64,000 bases of DNA from Microbacterium yannicii (GTDB lineage Bacteria > Actinomycetota > Actinomycetes > Actinomycetales > Microbacteriaceae): the NCBI RefSeq assembly GCF_024055635.1, contig NZ_JAMXMB010000036.1:248001-312000 (forward strand), written 5' to 3'. Below the pieces are notes generated by a model. That model did not search any database and was not told the origin of the DNA. It saw only the letters and a list, made by a program, of their open reading frames with translations. Of the stretch, positions 54,598 to 62,439 are shown one piece after another. Numbering within the stretch: position 1 is the stretch's first letter; the number at the start of each line of letters is the position of its first letter. The translations under genes were made by a program, and so were the position numbers.

Positions 54598-55911
54598 CTA
54601 CTGACTGCTGATCACGACGTCCATCTCGGCGAAGAACTGCGACACCGCATCGTCGACCGACATCGTGCCGAAGTTGATCTCCTCGCTGAGCTCGCGGAAC
54701 TTCTCGTGCAGCGAGCCGTAGCCGACGATCGGCACCGGCGGCGCCTCGCCCAGGCGGTCGGCGATGGAGGCCTCGTAGTCGGCGATGGTCTGGCTGAGCT
54801 CGTCGAGGTTCGCCGACTCGCGCGCCGTCTCGGACGCGGGCAGTCCGCGGTTGGTGCCGAAGATCTCGCCCGACTCCGGCGAGTTGATGAGGAAGTCGAT
54901 CAGCGTGGCCGCCGCCGCGGGGTGCTCGGAATTCGCGGCGATGGAGTACATCTGCGACGCCTTGAGGTAGAGATCCTCGCCGTCCTCGACCGAGAGCGGG
55001 GGAGCGATCAGCTCGATGTCGTAGCCCTCGCCCAGGTTCCCCAGGAAGCCGGCGCCGGTGTTGTCCCACGTGGCGTCGCTGGCGCTCAGCGCACTGTCGA
55101 ATGCGGTGAGCGGCTGCACCTCGGCGATGCGCTGCTGCGGCACGAACTGGCCGGCATCGCGCTCCGCCGAGGCCGAGTCCCAGAACTCCGCGAGCCGCTC
55201 CTCGTCGAAGCCCGGAGTTCCGTCCTCGTCGAACAGGTTGTCGCCTTCGGCGCGCAGCTGCAGCTCGAAGTTCTCGATGCGTCCGGTCGGATCCACGCCG
55301 CCCCAGGCGTCGACGCCCGCCGCCTTCGCGGCGTCGCTGACCTCGGCGACCCAGTCGTAGTAGTCGTCCCACGTGCCGTCGGTGAAGGGCTCGACGCCCA
55401 GTTCGTCGAGCAGCGTCGTGTTGAGGAACATGCCCCACGAGTTGGTCGACAGGGGCACGGCGGTGGTGACGTCGTCGACGACCCCGGCCGACAGCACCTG
55501 CGGATCGATCGGATCGGTCTGGATGATCGTGCCGAGGTAGGGCTCGAGGTCGAGCAGCGATCCGCTCTGCGAGTACTGCCGCAGGTAGGCCAGATCCATC
55601 GTCACGACATCGGGCAGCCCCTTGCCCGCGGCCTCGATCTGACGCTTCTCCCAGTAGTCGGCGGGTGCCAGGAAGATGATGTCGACGTCGATGTTCGGGT
55701 GCTGCTCCTCGAAGACCGCGATGGCCTCGTTGTACAGCTCGGCGCGCACGTCGTTGCCCCAGAACGTGAAGGTGATCGACACGTCCTCGTCGGGATCGAG
55801 CGTCGGCTGTGCACTGACCGGCGCGCTCGAGGCGCATCCCGTCAGTCCGACGAGGGCCGCCAGAGCCACCCCCGCCGTGCCCGCCATGAGCTTCCTGCTC
55901 CGGAACTTCAT
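54598..55911 (-). CDS. Extracellular sugar-binding lipoprotein, no permease genes adjacent
   Basis: A 437-residue family 1 solute-binding protein. ATG 55911; signal peptide ending in lipobox LTGC with Cys26. Mature start DVSITFTFWGNDVRAELYNEAI and later FLAPADYWEKRQIEAAGKGLPDV are typical of CUT1 binders. Unlike the other two binding proteins here, no permease follows: the next gene is the unassigned 557-residue protein. It may serve permeases outside the window or share those at 27.8-29.6 kb. The upstream region holds a GntR-type operator (56000-56013) and a hairpin in the leader (55947-55970). Confidence 0.92.
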   Translation of the reverse strand: MKFRSRKLMAGTAGVALAALVGLTGCASSAPVSAQPTLDPDEDVSITFTFWGNDVRAELYNEAIAVFEEQHPNIDVDIIFLAPADYWEKRQIEAAGKGLPDVVTMDLAYLRQYSQSGSLLDLEPYLGTIIQTDPIDPQVLSAGVVDDVTTAVPLSTNSWGMFLNTTLLDELGVEPFTDGTWDDYYDWVAEVSDAAKAAGVDAWGGVDPTGRIENFELQLRAEGDNLFDEDGTPGFDEERLAEFWDSASAERDAGQFVPQQRIAEVQPLTAFDSALSASDATWDNTGAGFLGNLGEGYDIELIAPPLSVEDGEDLYLKASQMYSIAANSEHPAAAATLIDFLINSPESGEIFGTNRGLPASETARESANLDELSQTIADYEASIADRLGEAPPVPIVGYGSLHEKFRELSEEINFGTMSVDDAVSQFFAEMDVVISSQ

Positions 55912-55946
55912 CGTGATCGCCTCTCGTCGTCGAGTATCAGGAAACG

Positions 55947-55970
55947 CTTTCTCACGTCGCCGTGAGAAAG
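55947..55970 (-). promoter_or_regulatory. Leader hairpin upstream of binding lipoprotein
   Basis: Perfect 10-bp arms CTTTCTCACG (55947-55956) and CGTGAGAAAG (55961-55970) with a 4-base loop, 36 bases upstream of the ATG. The overlapping GAAACGCTTTC also resembles a LacI/cre-type operator, so it may act as DNA or RNA. Confidence 0.5.
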
Positions 55971-55999
55971 GCGACTCGCGTCGCCTGACCACAGTGTGA

Positions 56000-56013
56000 C
56001 AAACCGGTTGACC
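56000..56013. promoter_or_regulatory. GntR-type operator between lipoprotein and GntR genes
   Basis: CAAACCGGTTGACC in the divergent gap, 89 bases from the lipoprotein ATG and 44 bases from the GntR ATG; likely controls both, including autoregulation. Confidence 0.72.
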
Positions 56014-56056
56014 GAAAGCAATCCCGAGAATGCCGCGACTGCCGTAGGTTGTTCGC

Positions 56057-56794
56057 ATGCCCGCCTACCCCGACGACCGCTCGGCCGAGATCACCGCCGC
56101 GCTCGGCGCGCTGCCCAGCGGCACGCCGGTGTCGGAGGTCGCCCGGCGGCTCATGGACCTCTTCACGAGCGGCGATCTCGAAGCAGGGACCCGGCTGCCG
56201 CCCGAGCGCCAACTGGCATCGACCCTGGGCGTCGGACGTTCGGCGGTGCGCGAGGCGCTCGCCGCCCTCGAGATCCTGGGCATCGTCGACGTCCGCCCGG
56301 GCTCGGGAACCTACCTGCGGGGCACGGCCAGCGAGCTGCTGCCGCAGACGCTGCGGTGGGGCCTGCTGATCGGCAGCAAGAACACCGCCGAGCTGCTGGA
56401 GCTGCGCTCGGGCCTCGAGATCTACGTCGCCCGCCTCGCGGCCGGCCGGGCTGCGGCATCCGATCTGTCGTCCCTGTCGAACTCGCTCGCCCGCATGCGT
56501 ACCGGCGTCAGCGACCTCAGGGCGTTCGCCCGCGCCGATCTCGACTTCCACAACGCGCTCGCCACCGCCGCCGGCAACGACACGCTCGTCGATCTGCTCC
56601 ACGTCGTGCGCTCGCTGCTGCAGGTCTACGCGGATCGCGCCGTGCACGACGACGCCGAGGCGCGCATCGCGATCGACGAGCACGGGGCCGTCTTCCGGGC
56701 GATCGAGGCGAGCGACGAGGATGCCGCGGCCTCCGCCATGGCGACGCACATGGCGACGGCATCGCAGCGCCTGGCCGCCGAAGCCGCGCCCTGA
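56057..56794 (+). CDS. GntR-family regulator, FadR subfamily (FCD domain)
   Basis: A 245-residue regulator. The winged helix covers about residues 25-95 with the signature RLPPERQLASTLGVGRSAVR and a wing (IVDVRPGSGTYLRG); the FCD effector domain follows with metal/ligand-type residues in FHNALATAAGN and HGAVFRAIEA. FadR-type proteins read palindromes with a short centre, compatible with ACCGGT. Three such sites lie at 52793, 56000 and 58143, framing this gene. The effector is probably a sugar acid or sugar phosphate of the apiose/tetrose operon. Confidence 0.9.
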   Translation: MPAYPDDRSAEITAALGALPSGTPVSEVARRLMDLFTSGDLEAGTRLPPERQLASTLGVGRSAVREALAALEILGIVDVRPGSGTYLRGTASELLPQTLRWGLLIGSKNTAELLELRSGLEIYVARLAAGRAAASDLSSLSNSLARMRTGVSDLRAFARADLDFHNALATAAGNDTLVDLLHVVRSLLQVYADRAVHDDAEARIAIDEHGAVFRAIEASDEDAAASAMATHMATASQRLAAEAAP

Positions 56795-56854
56795 GCGCTG
56801 CATCCAGAAGTGCCGGTTCGAGCATCGAAGCGGTCGAGAGGTAGAGGAGTCGCC

Positions 56855-58105
56855 GTGGCGCGCAACTGGGCTGGGACCTACGAGTACACCGCACCGCGGA
56901 TCGTCGAAGCCGCATCGGTCGACGATGTGCGCCGGGTGCTCCGCGAACCGGGGCGCGTCCGCGCGCTGGGCACGCGCCATTCGTTCACCGACCTGCCCGA
57001 CACCACCGGCACGCTCGTGGACGTGACCGGCTTCGCCGCCGAGTTCGAGCTCGACGAGGCCGCGCAGACGGTCACCGTGCCGGCCGGCATCCGTTACGGG
57101 GTGCTGGCGATGTGGCTCGACGATCGCGGCTGGGCGCTTCGGAACATGGGCTCGCTCCCGCACATCAACGTCGGGGGCGCGACCGCGACCGGCACGCACG
57201 GATCCGGTGACGCCAACCCGGTGCTGTCGGCATCGGTCCGTGCGCTGCGCTACGTGGGTGCCGACGCCGACGTGCACGACGTGCGTCGGGGAGACCCCGA
57301 CTTCGACGCGCTCGTCGTCGGTCTCGGCGCGTACGGCATCGTCGTGTCGCTGACGCTCGACATCCAGCCGTCGTTCCGCGTCCGCCAGGACATCTACACC
57401 GGAGTCAGCTGGGACGCGGCGCTCGCGCACTACGACGAGATCACCTCCGCCGGCTACAGCGTCTCGGTGTTCTCGCGGTGGGAGGAGCCGTCCGTCGGCT
57501 ACGTGTGGATCAAGACACGGCTGGACGCCGACGACGACGTCGTGCCTGACACGATCTTCGACGGCGTCCGCGCGCTCACCGGCGACTCTCCGCTCGGCGT
57601 CGAGGACAACGTCACGGAGCTGGCGGGCGTCCCCGGTCCGTGGATGCTGCGGCTGCCGCACTTCCGCCTCGACGCCCAGCCCTCGTTCGGCGACGAGATC
57701 CAGAGCGAGTACTTCGTCGCCCGCGCCGATGCGCCCGCCGCGCTGAACGCGGTGCGGGCCCTGGGTGAGAGCATCCGTCCCCACCTCATCTGGACCGAGC
57801 TGCGCACCGCCGCCGCCGACGAGCTGTGGCTGAGCCCCGCGTACCGTCGCGACGTCGTGATCATCCACTTCACGTGGTTGAACCACCCCGATGAGGTCGC
57901 CGCCGCGCTGGGCCGCATCGAGGCGGCGCTCCAGCCGTTCGACGCCCGCCCGCACTGGGGCAAGCTGCACGGCTTCGACCGGGCGGCCATGGAGCGCGTC
58001 CACCCGCGCCTCGCCGACGCGCGGGCGGTGTTCGAGCGGCTCGACCCTGACGGCCGGTTCACGAACGCCCATCTCGAGCGGGTGGGGGTACGGGAGCCGC
58101 GCTGA
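56855..58105 (+). CDS. FAD-linked alditol oxidase (AldO)-like oxidoreductase
   Basis: A 416-residue VAO-family flavoprotein strongly resembling Streptomyces AldO. His42 in LGTRHSFTDL is the covalent FAD ligand position; NMGSLPHINVGGATATGTHG forms the FAD-binding loop; the substrate domain keeps the PHWGKLHGF motif. AldO oxidises terminal hydroxyls of xylitol, sorbitol and related polyols to aldoses with H2O2 production. GTG 56855 follows AGAGGAG. It lies 60 bases after GntR and may be co-transcribed. A branched polyol or a sugar lactone could be its substrate in this setting. Confidence 0.88.
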   Translation: MARNWAGTYEYTAPRIVEAASVDDVRRVLREPGRVRALGTRHSFTDLPDTTGTLVDVTGFAAEFELDEAAQTVTVPAGIRYGVLAMWLDDRGWALRNMGSLPHINVGGATATGTHGSGDANPVLSASVRALRYVGADADVHDVRRGDPDFDALVVGLGAYGIVVSLTLDIQPSFRVRQDIYTGVSWDAALAHYDEITSAGYSVSVFSRWEEPSVGYVWIKTRLDADDDVVPDTIFDGVRALTGDSPLGVEDNVTELAGVPGPWMLRLPHFRLDAQPSFGDEIQSEYFVARADAPAALNAVRALGESIRPHLIWTELRTAAADELWLSPAYRRDVVIIHFTWLNHPDEVAAALGRIEAALQPFDARPHWGKLHGFDRAAMERVHPRLADARAVFERLDPDGRFTNAHLERVGVREPR

Positions 58106-58142
58106 CGCGCCGATCTCGAGTCGCGCGCGGTGCGGGTCGATT

Positions 58143-58156
58143 GGTCAACCGGTGTT
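58143..58156. promoter_or_regulatory. GntR-type operator upstream of nucleoside-hydrolase-like pair
   Basis: GGTCAACCGGTGTT, matching the reverse complement of the sites at 52793 and 56000 over the first 11 bases; 52 bases upstream of the next ATG. Confidence 0.65.
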
Positions 58157-58207
58157 ACAGTTACCGGCGAGATCGTTCGTGACGCCGCGGCGAAAGGGAA
58201 GTCGACG

Positions 58208-59248
58208 ATGACGCAGATTCCGAGCGGGAACGCCCACCCGCGCGCCGTGCACCGCTGGCGCCTCGGCGAGACGCCCTGGCAGCAGATCCCGCCCGTCGGC
58301 GGACCACGCGTGCGCGTCATCATCGACAACGACTTCGCGGGCGACCCCGACGACCTCTACCAGCTCGTGCATCATCTGCTGTCGCCCAGCGTCGATATCC
58401 CGCTCATCGTGGCGTCGCATCTGCGCGCTGACGACCCCTTCAACCCCTCGGGCCGCAGCGCGCAGGACGCGGAGGCCGTCGTCCGTGACGTCTTCGCACG
58501 CATGGGCCTCGCATCGACCGAGGTCATCGTCGCAGGGTCCGACGACCCGCTGCCGGACCGCTCGACCCCGCAGCCTGCGCCGGCGGTCGACGCCATCATC
58601 GCCGAGGCCCTGCGCGACGACGTCTCGAGCCCGCTGTTCTACGTCGCCGGCGGCGGTCTGACCGACCTCGCGTCGGCGTATCTGACCGAGCCGCGGATCG
58701 CCGAGCGCCTGACGCTCGTGTGGATCGGCGGGGCGGAGCACGAGGGCCTCGCCGTGCCGCCGCCGAACCCCATGGCGATCGAGTACAACCTGCTCATCGA
58801 CCCGGTCGCCGGACAGGTCGTGTTCAACGACTCGACGATTCCGCTGTGGCAGGTGCCGCGGGACGTGTACCGGCAGTGCCTCGTGTCGGATGCCGAACTG
58901 CGCGTCCGTGTGGCCGCGATCGGTCCGCTCGGCCGCTACCTGTACGACGAGGTTGCGCACGTGTGCGCGATGGTGGCGCCGCACATGGGTGGCGGATCCG
59001 AGACGTACGCCCTCGGCGACTCGCCGCTGGTGCTGCTCACGGCGCTGCAGTCCGTGTTCGAGCCGGACGCCTCCTCGAGCAGGTACGTCCAGCGGCCGAC
59101 GCCCGCGCTGGACGCGGGCGGCGCCTACCGCGAGGTCGCCGGCGCCCGCCCGATGCGGGTCTACACGTGGGTCGACACGCGGCTGATGTTCGAGGACATG
59201 TACCTGAAGCTCGCCGAATTCGAGCGGTGGCAGGGAGGCGTCTCATGA
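58208..59248 (+). CDS. Nucleoside-hydrolase-like (IUNH superfamily) protein
   Basis: A 346-residue IUNH-fold protein. The calcium-binding acidic cluster is at residues 40-49 (DNDFAGDPDD), with two extra residues relative to the classical DxDPGxDD spacing. Other segments: LFYVAGGGLTDLASAYL, IGGAEHEGLA and EYNLLIDPVAG, the last containing the usual Asn/Asp near the ribose site. Classical members hydrolyse N-ribosides; divergent ones act on other furanosides or are unknown. ATG 58208 after GAAAGGGAAG. Overlaps the DUF1593 gene by four bases and is preceded by a GntR operator, so it is probably linked to the furanose-sugar pathway rather than nucleotide salvage. Confidence 0.8.
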   Translation: MTQIPSGNAHPRAVHRWRLGETPWQQIPPVGGPRVRVIIDNDFAGDPDDLYQLVHHLLSPSVDIPLIVASHLRADDPFNPSGRSAQDAEAVVRDVFARMGLASTEVIVAGSDDPLPDRSTPQPAPAVDAIIAEALRDDVSSPLFYVAGGGLTDLASAYLTEPRIAERLTLVWIGGAEHEGLAVPPPNPMAIEYNLLIDPVAGQVVFNDSTIPLWQVPRDVYRQCLVSDAELRVRVAAIGPLGRYLYDEVAHVCAMVAPHMGGGSETYALGDSPLVLLTALQSVFEPDASSSRYVQRPTPALDAGGAYREVAGARPMRVYTWVDTRLMFEDMYLKLAEFERWQGGVS

Positions 59249-60759
59249 CCACCACCACAGGCGGCGCCACGCCGCCGGGCACCGCCCCGGCACGGCCGCG
59301 GACGATCATCACCGCCGATCCCGAGCTCGACGACCTCAACTCGATGATCCGGCTGCTGCTGTACAGCAACGAGCTGGAGATCGAGGGCCTGATCTACGCC
59401 TCGAGCCGGTTCCACTGGCGGGGCGACGGGGCGGGCACGACCTTCTTCCTCCCCGACCGCGAGTACGACGATCCGCAGACGTCGTGGCGGTGGGCGCAGG
59501 GCGAGAGGTTCATCGACGACGCGGTCGACGCGTATGCCGACGTGTACCCGAACCTGGTCGTGCATGATCCTCGCTACCCGAGCGCGGAGCGGCTGCGGTC
59601 GGTGATCCGCGAGGGCAACGTGGACTTCGAGGGCGACATCTCACACGAGTCGCCGGGCTCGAGACTCATCGGCGAAGCGCTGCTCGACGATCGCCCGGGT
59701 CCGCTGTTCCTGCAGCTGTGGGCCGGCCCCAGCACGGTCGCCCGCGCCCTCCTGTCGATCGAGGAACGCTTCCGGGGGTCGGACCAGTGGGAGAGCGTGC
59801 GCGATGAGGTCTCGGCGAAGGCCGTGATCAGTAAGTTCGCCTCGCAGGACGCCACGTACGACGAGTACATCGCACAGGTCTGGCCCGGCATCCGCGTGAT
59901 CGAGGTCGCGACGGTGGCGTGGGGGTACATGGCACGGATGACGCTCGGACCGGACGATCAGCGACTGCTCGCCGCCGACTGGATGCGCGAGAACGTGATC
60001 GGCGTCGGCCCCCTCGGCGCGCTGTACCGCGTCTGGGGCGATGGACGCCAGATGGTGCCGGGCGACATGACCGACTACTTCCACCTCTCAGGGCACTCGG
60101 CCGACGAGCTGCGTGCGCAGGGCTACCAGGTGTGGATGCCCCCGCAGCCGGCAGGCGAGTGGATCTCGGAGGGCGACACCACGAACATGCTGAACCTGCT
60201 CGTTCCGGGCCTGCGGGCGCACGAGCACCCGTCCTATGGAGGCTGGGGCGGCAGGTACGAGCGGACTGCCGACGGCGCGGATACCTGGGGCCTCACCGAC
60301 GCGGCTTTCGATCCCAGCGCCGATTGGTCGACCGGCGGTCCGGGCGGCGACGAGGGGTCTGTCGTGCGCTGGTTCGCCGACGCCCAGGGCGACTTCGCCG
60401 CGCGGCTGCGGTGGACCGTCTCGTCACGCTTCGAAGACGCCAACCATCACCCCTTGCTGGCAATCGCGCAGGGCACGGATCTCGCGGTGCCCGCCGGGGC
60501 CGAGGTGCCGCTGAGCGCGGTCGTCGACGATCCGGATGGCGACCCCGTGCGGGTGCGCTGGTGGATCTACCGGGAGGCCGGGACGTGCGAGGCGGATGCC
60601 GCGCTCGCAGCCGTCGACGGGCCCGAGACGTCAGTGCTCATGCCCGCGGACGCGAACCCCGGCGAGACGATCCACGTCATCGCCGAGGCATCCGATCAGG
60701 CCGTCGGCCACCCTCTCAAGGCGTACCAGCGCGTGATCCTCACCGTCACCGCCGCCTAG
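59245..60759 (+). CDS. DUF1593 protein (nucleoside-hydrolase-like plus C-terminal beta domain)
   Basis: A 504-residue protein. The N-terminal half has IITADPELDDLNSMIRLLLY and IEGLIYASSRFHWRGDG, the DUF1593 version of the nucleoside-hydrolase fold; LFLQLWAGPSTVARAL follows. From about residue 400 comes an Ig-like region (GAEVPLSAVVDDPDGDPVRVRWWIYREAG). Related proteins occur as cellulose-binding or secreted hydrolases, but no signal peptide is seen here. Translationally coupled to the IUNH-like gene, suggesting a heteromeric or sequential action. Substrate unknown. Confidence 0.8.
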   Translation: MTTTTGGATPPGTAPARPRTIITADPELDDLNSMIRLLLYSNELEIEGLIYASSRFHWRGDGAGTTFFLPDREYDDPQTSWRWAQGERFIDDAVDAYADVYPNLVVHDPRYPSAERLRSVIREGNVDFEGDISHESPGSRLIGEALLDDRPGPLFLQLWAGPSTVARALLSIEERFRGSDQWESVRDEVSAKAVISKFASQDATYDEYIAQVWPGIRVIEVATVAWGYMARMTLGPDDQRLLAADWMRENVIGVGPLGALYRVWGDGRQMVPGDMTDYFHLSGHSADELRAQGYQVWMPPQPAGEWISEGDTTNMLNLLVPGLRAHEHPSYGGWGGRYERTADGADTWGLTDAAFDPSADWSTGGPGGDEGSVVRWFADAQGDFAARLRWTVSSRFEDANHHPLLAIAQGTDLAVPAGAEVPLSAVVDDPDGDPVRVRWWIYREAGTCEADAALAAVDGPETSVLMPADANPGETIHVIAEASDQAVGHPLKAYQRVILTVTAA

Positions 60760-60786
60760 GGACGCGCCAGCCTTCCGTCGAGGCTC

Positions 60787-60851
60787 TGCTTGGAGTGTCG
60801 CGACACGCCGCTACGCGAGACGGGATGCCGTGTGTTGCGACCCGCCAAGCA
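60787..60851. terminator. Imperfect REP-like palindrome between convergent genes
   Basis: TGCTTGG (60787-60793) pairs with CCAAGCA (60845-60851); pairing continues imperfectly over 19 bases (15 matches). The left arm ends in a perfect palindrome GTGTCGCGACAC (60795-60806). It lies between the convergent DUF1593 and GH43 genes, a position for a bidirectional terminator. Confidence 0.55.
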
Positions 60852-60890
60852 CCGGCGTCGCGCCGAGTGACCACGAAACGCGCGGCGTCG

Positions 60891-62405
60891 TCAGTCGTCG
60901 TCGCCCTCGGCGAACCACCGCTCGACGGCGATCTCGCCGGCGACGGCGTAGACGCCGATCACGCGGCCGGTGAAGGACTCGGCCGTCTCCGACGACAGGA
61001 ACCGGCCGTCGACCTCGCCGAGCTCGACGCGCTCGCCGTCGACGGTCGCGGCGAGGTGGAAGACGTCGCTCGTGCGCGGGAAGCCCTGCGCCGCCTCGGG
61101 CTTGCGCGACTCGAGGTGGAGGTCGAGCGTGCCGCCGTCGAACGGCGCGTGCCACTCCTGCACGAGCCCGCCGATGCTGGTTCTGCCGACAATCTCGCCG
61201 CCGCCCGCTTCGACCTCGACATGGAATCGCTCGTCGTAGCGCACGGCGAGCCCGCCGACGCCTGCGGCGACGTCGATGGTCACGGTGACGGCGTTCGTGA
61301 GGTGCTCTTGGCGGCGGCCGACGAACACCGGGCGCGGGTCATCGAGCGTCGACCCGTCGGCGCGGAGGGTCATCCAACCGGGGCGTGCGGCAAGGTCCGC
61401 GTGCGCGGCGGGAAGCGCGCGCACGGCGATCCACTCGCCGTCGAGCTCCCGATCCGGCGCGAACCGGATGTCGACGCGGGTGCCGGGCCGCGGGTGGAGC
61501 AGCACCGGGTCGATCGCGGGCCAGCCGTCGGCCTGCCAGCGCACGCTCGTCACGAACGTCTCCCGCCCGAGAGCGGAGAACGCGCGCGTCATGCTGCGCG
61601 GGCGCACGCCCAGCAGCACGCAGAGCCAGTCGCCGTCGGGGCCGATGACGAGGTCGCCGTGGCCGGTGTTCTGCACCGGGCGAGTGGTGCCCCGCGCGGT
61701 CACCAGCGGATTCTGCGGGGCGGTCTCGAACGGTCCTTCGGGCGAGTCGCCGCGGGCGATCGAGATGCCGTGGCCACGCTCGGTCCCGCCCTCCGCGATC
61801 ATCAGGTACCACCGCCCGTCCACCTCATACAGGTGCGGCGCCTCGGGGAACCCGCCGCCGGTGCCCGACCACAGCGAGCGGGGCTCCTCGAACGCGAGGT
61901 GGCTGTCGAGATCGACCTTGACCTGCTGGATGCCGAGATGCTGCCCCGCCTGCTCGCCGCCGAGGAGGAGGCCGGAGAAGGTGATGTACGCCGTGCCCTC
62001 GGCATCCCACGCGATGTCGGGGTCGATGCCGTCGACCGAGCCCGACCCGTCGGCCTTGCGGATGAGGTCGCCGTCGCTCCACGGACCGGCGGCATCCGTC
62101 GCGGTGAAATGCAGCATCCCGCGCCCCATCGCATCAGTGATGACCAGGTGGAACACGCCGTCGCGGTGGCGGATCGTCGGCGCCCACGCGCCGCCCGCCG
62201 TCGGCACCTCCTCGACTGCCAGCTGCCCCGGACGCGTGGCGACGTGCCCGATCAGCTCCCACGACTCGAAGTCGGTGGAGCGGTGGATCGGGATCCCCGG
62301 CAGGTATTCGAACGTAGACGTCGCGAGGTAGTAGACGCCGTCGATCGCGACGACGCTCGGGTCCGGGTGGAAGCCGTTGATCAGGGGGTTGTAGAGCGAG
62401 GTCAC
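60891..62405 (-). CDS. Glycoside hydrolase family 43 (beta-xylosidase/alpha-L-arabinofuranosidase)
   Basis: A 504-residue GH43 enzyme: five-bladed propeller with base Asp15 in NGFHPDPSV, pKa-modulating Asp in SVDGIDPDIAWD and acid Glu in GFPEAPHLYEV, then a C-terminal beta-sandwich of about 200 residues (LTNAVTVTIDVAAGVGGLAVRY) typical of GH43_11-like xylosidases. GTG 62405 is used because ATGs upstream lie in the preceding gene and GGGAGCAC precedes it. No signal peptide. Same strand as the serine hydrolase and GH3 genes, 34 bases downstream, so one operon for trimming arabinoxylan-like or pectic side chains. Confidence 0.93.
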   Translation of the reverse strand: MTSLYNPLINGFHPDPSVVAIDGVYYLATSTFEYLPGIPIHRSTDFESWELIGHVATRPGQLAVEEVPTAGGAWAPTIRHRDGVFHLVITDAMGRGMLHFTATDAAGPWSDGDLIRKADGSGSVDGIDPDIAWDAEGTAYITFSGLLLGGEQAGQHLGIQQVKVDLDSHLAFEEPRSLWSGTGGGFPEAPHLYEVDGRWYLMIAEGGTERGHGISIARGDSPEGPFETAPQNPLVTARGTTRPVQNTGHGDLVIGPDGDWLCVLLGVRPRSMTRAFSALGRETFVTSVRWQADGWPAIDPVLLHPRPGTRVDIRFAPDRELDGEWIAVRALPAAHADLAARPGWMTLRADGSTLDDPRPVFVGRRQEHLTNAVTVTIDVAAGVGGLAVRYDERFHVEVEAGGGEIVGRTSIGGLVQEWHAPFDGGTLDLHLESRKPEAAQGFPRTSDVFHLAATVDGERVELGEVDGRFLSSETAESFTGRVIGVYAVAGEIAVERWFAEGDDD

Positions 62406-62439
62406 GGAGTGCTCCCGGGTTCGAAAGGGCGAGGGTCGG

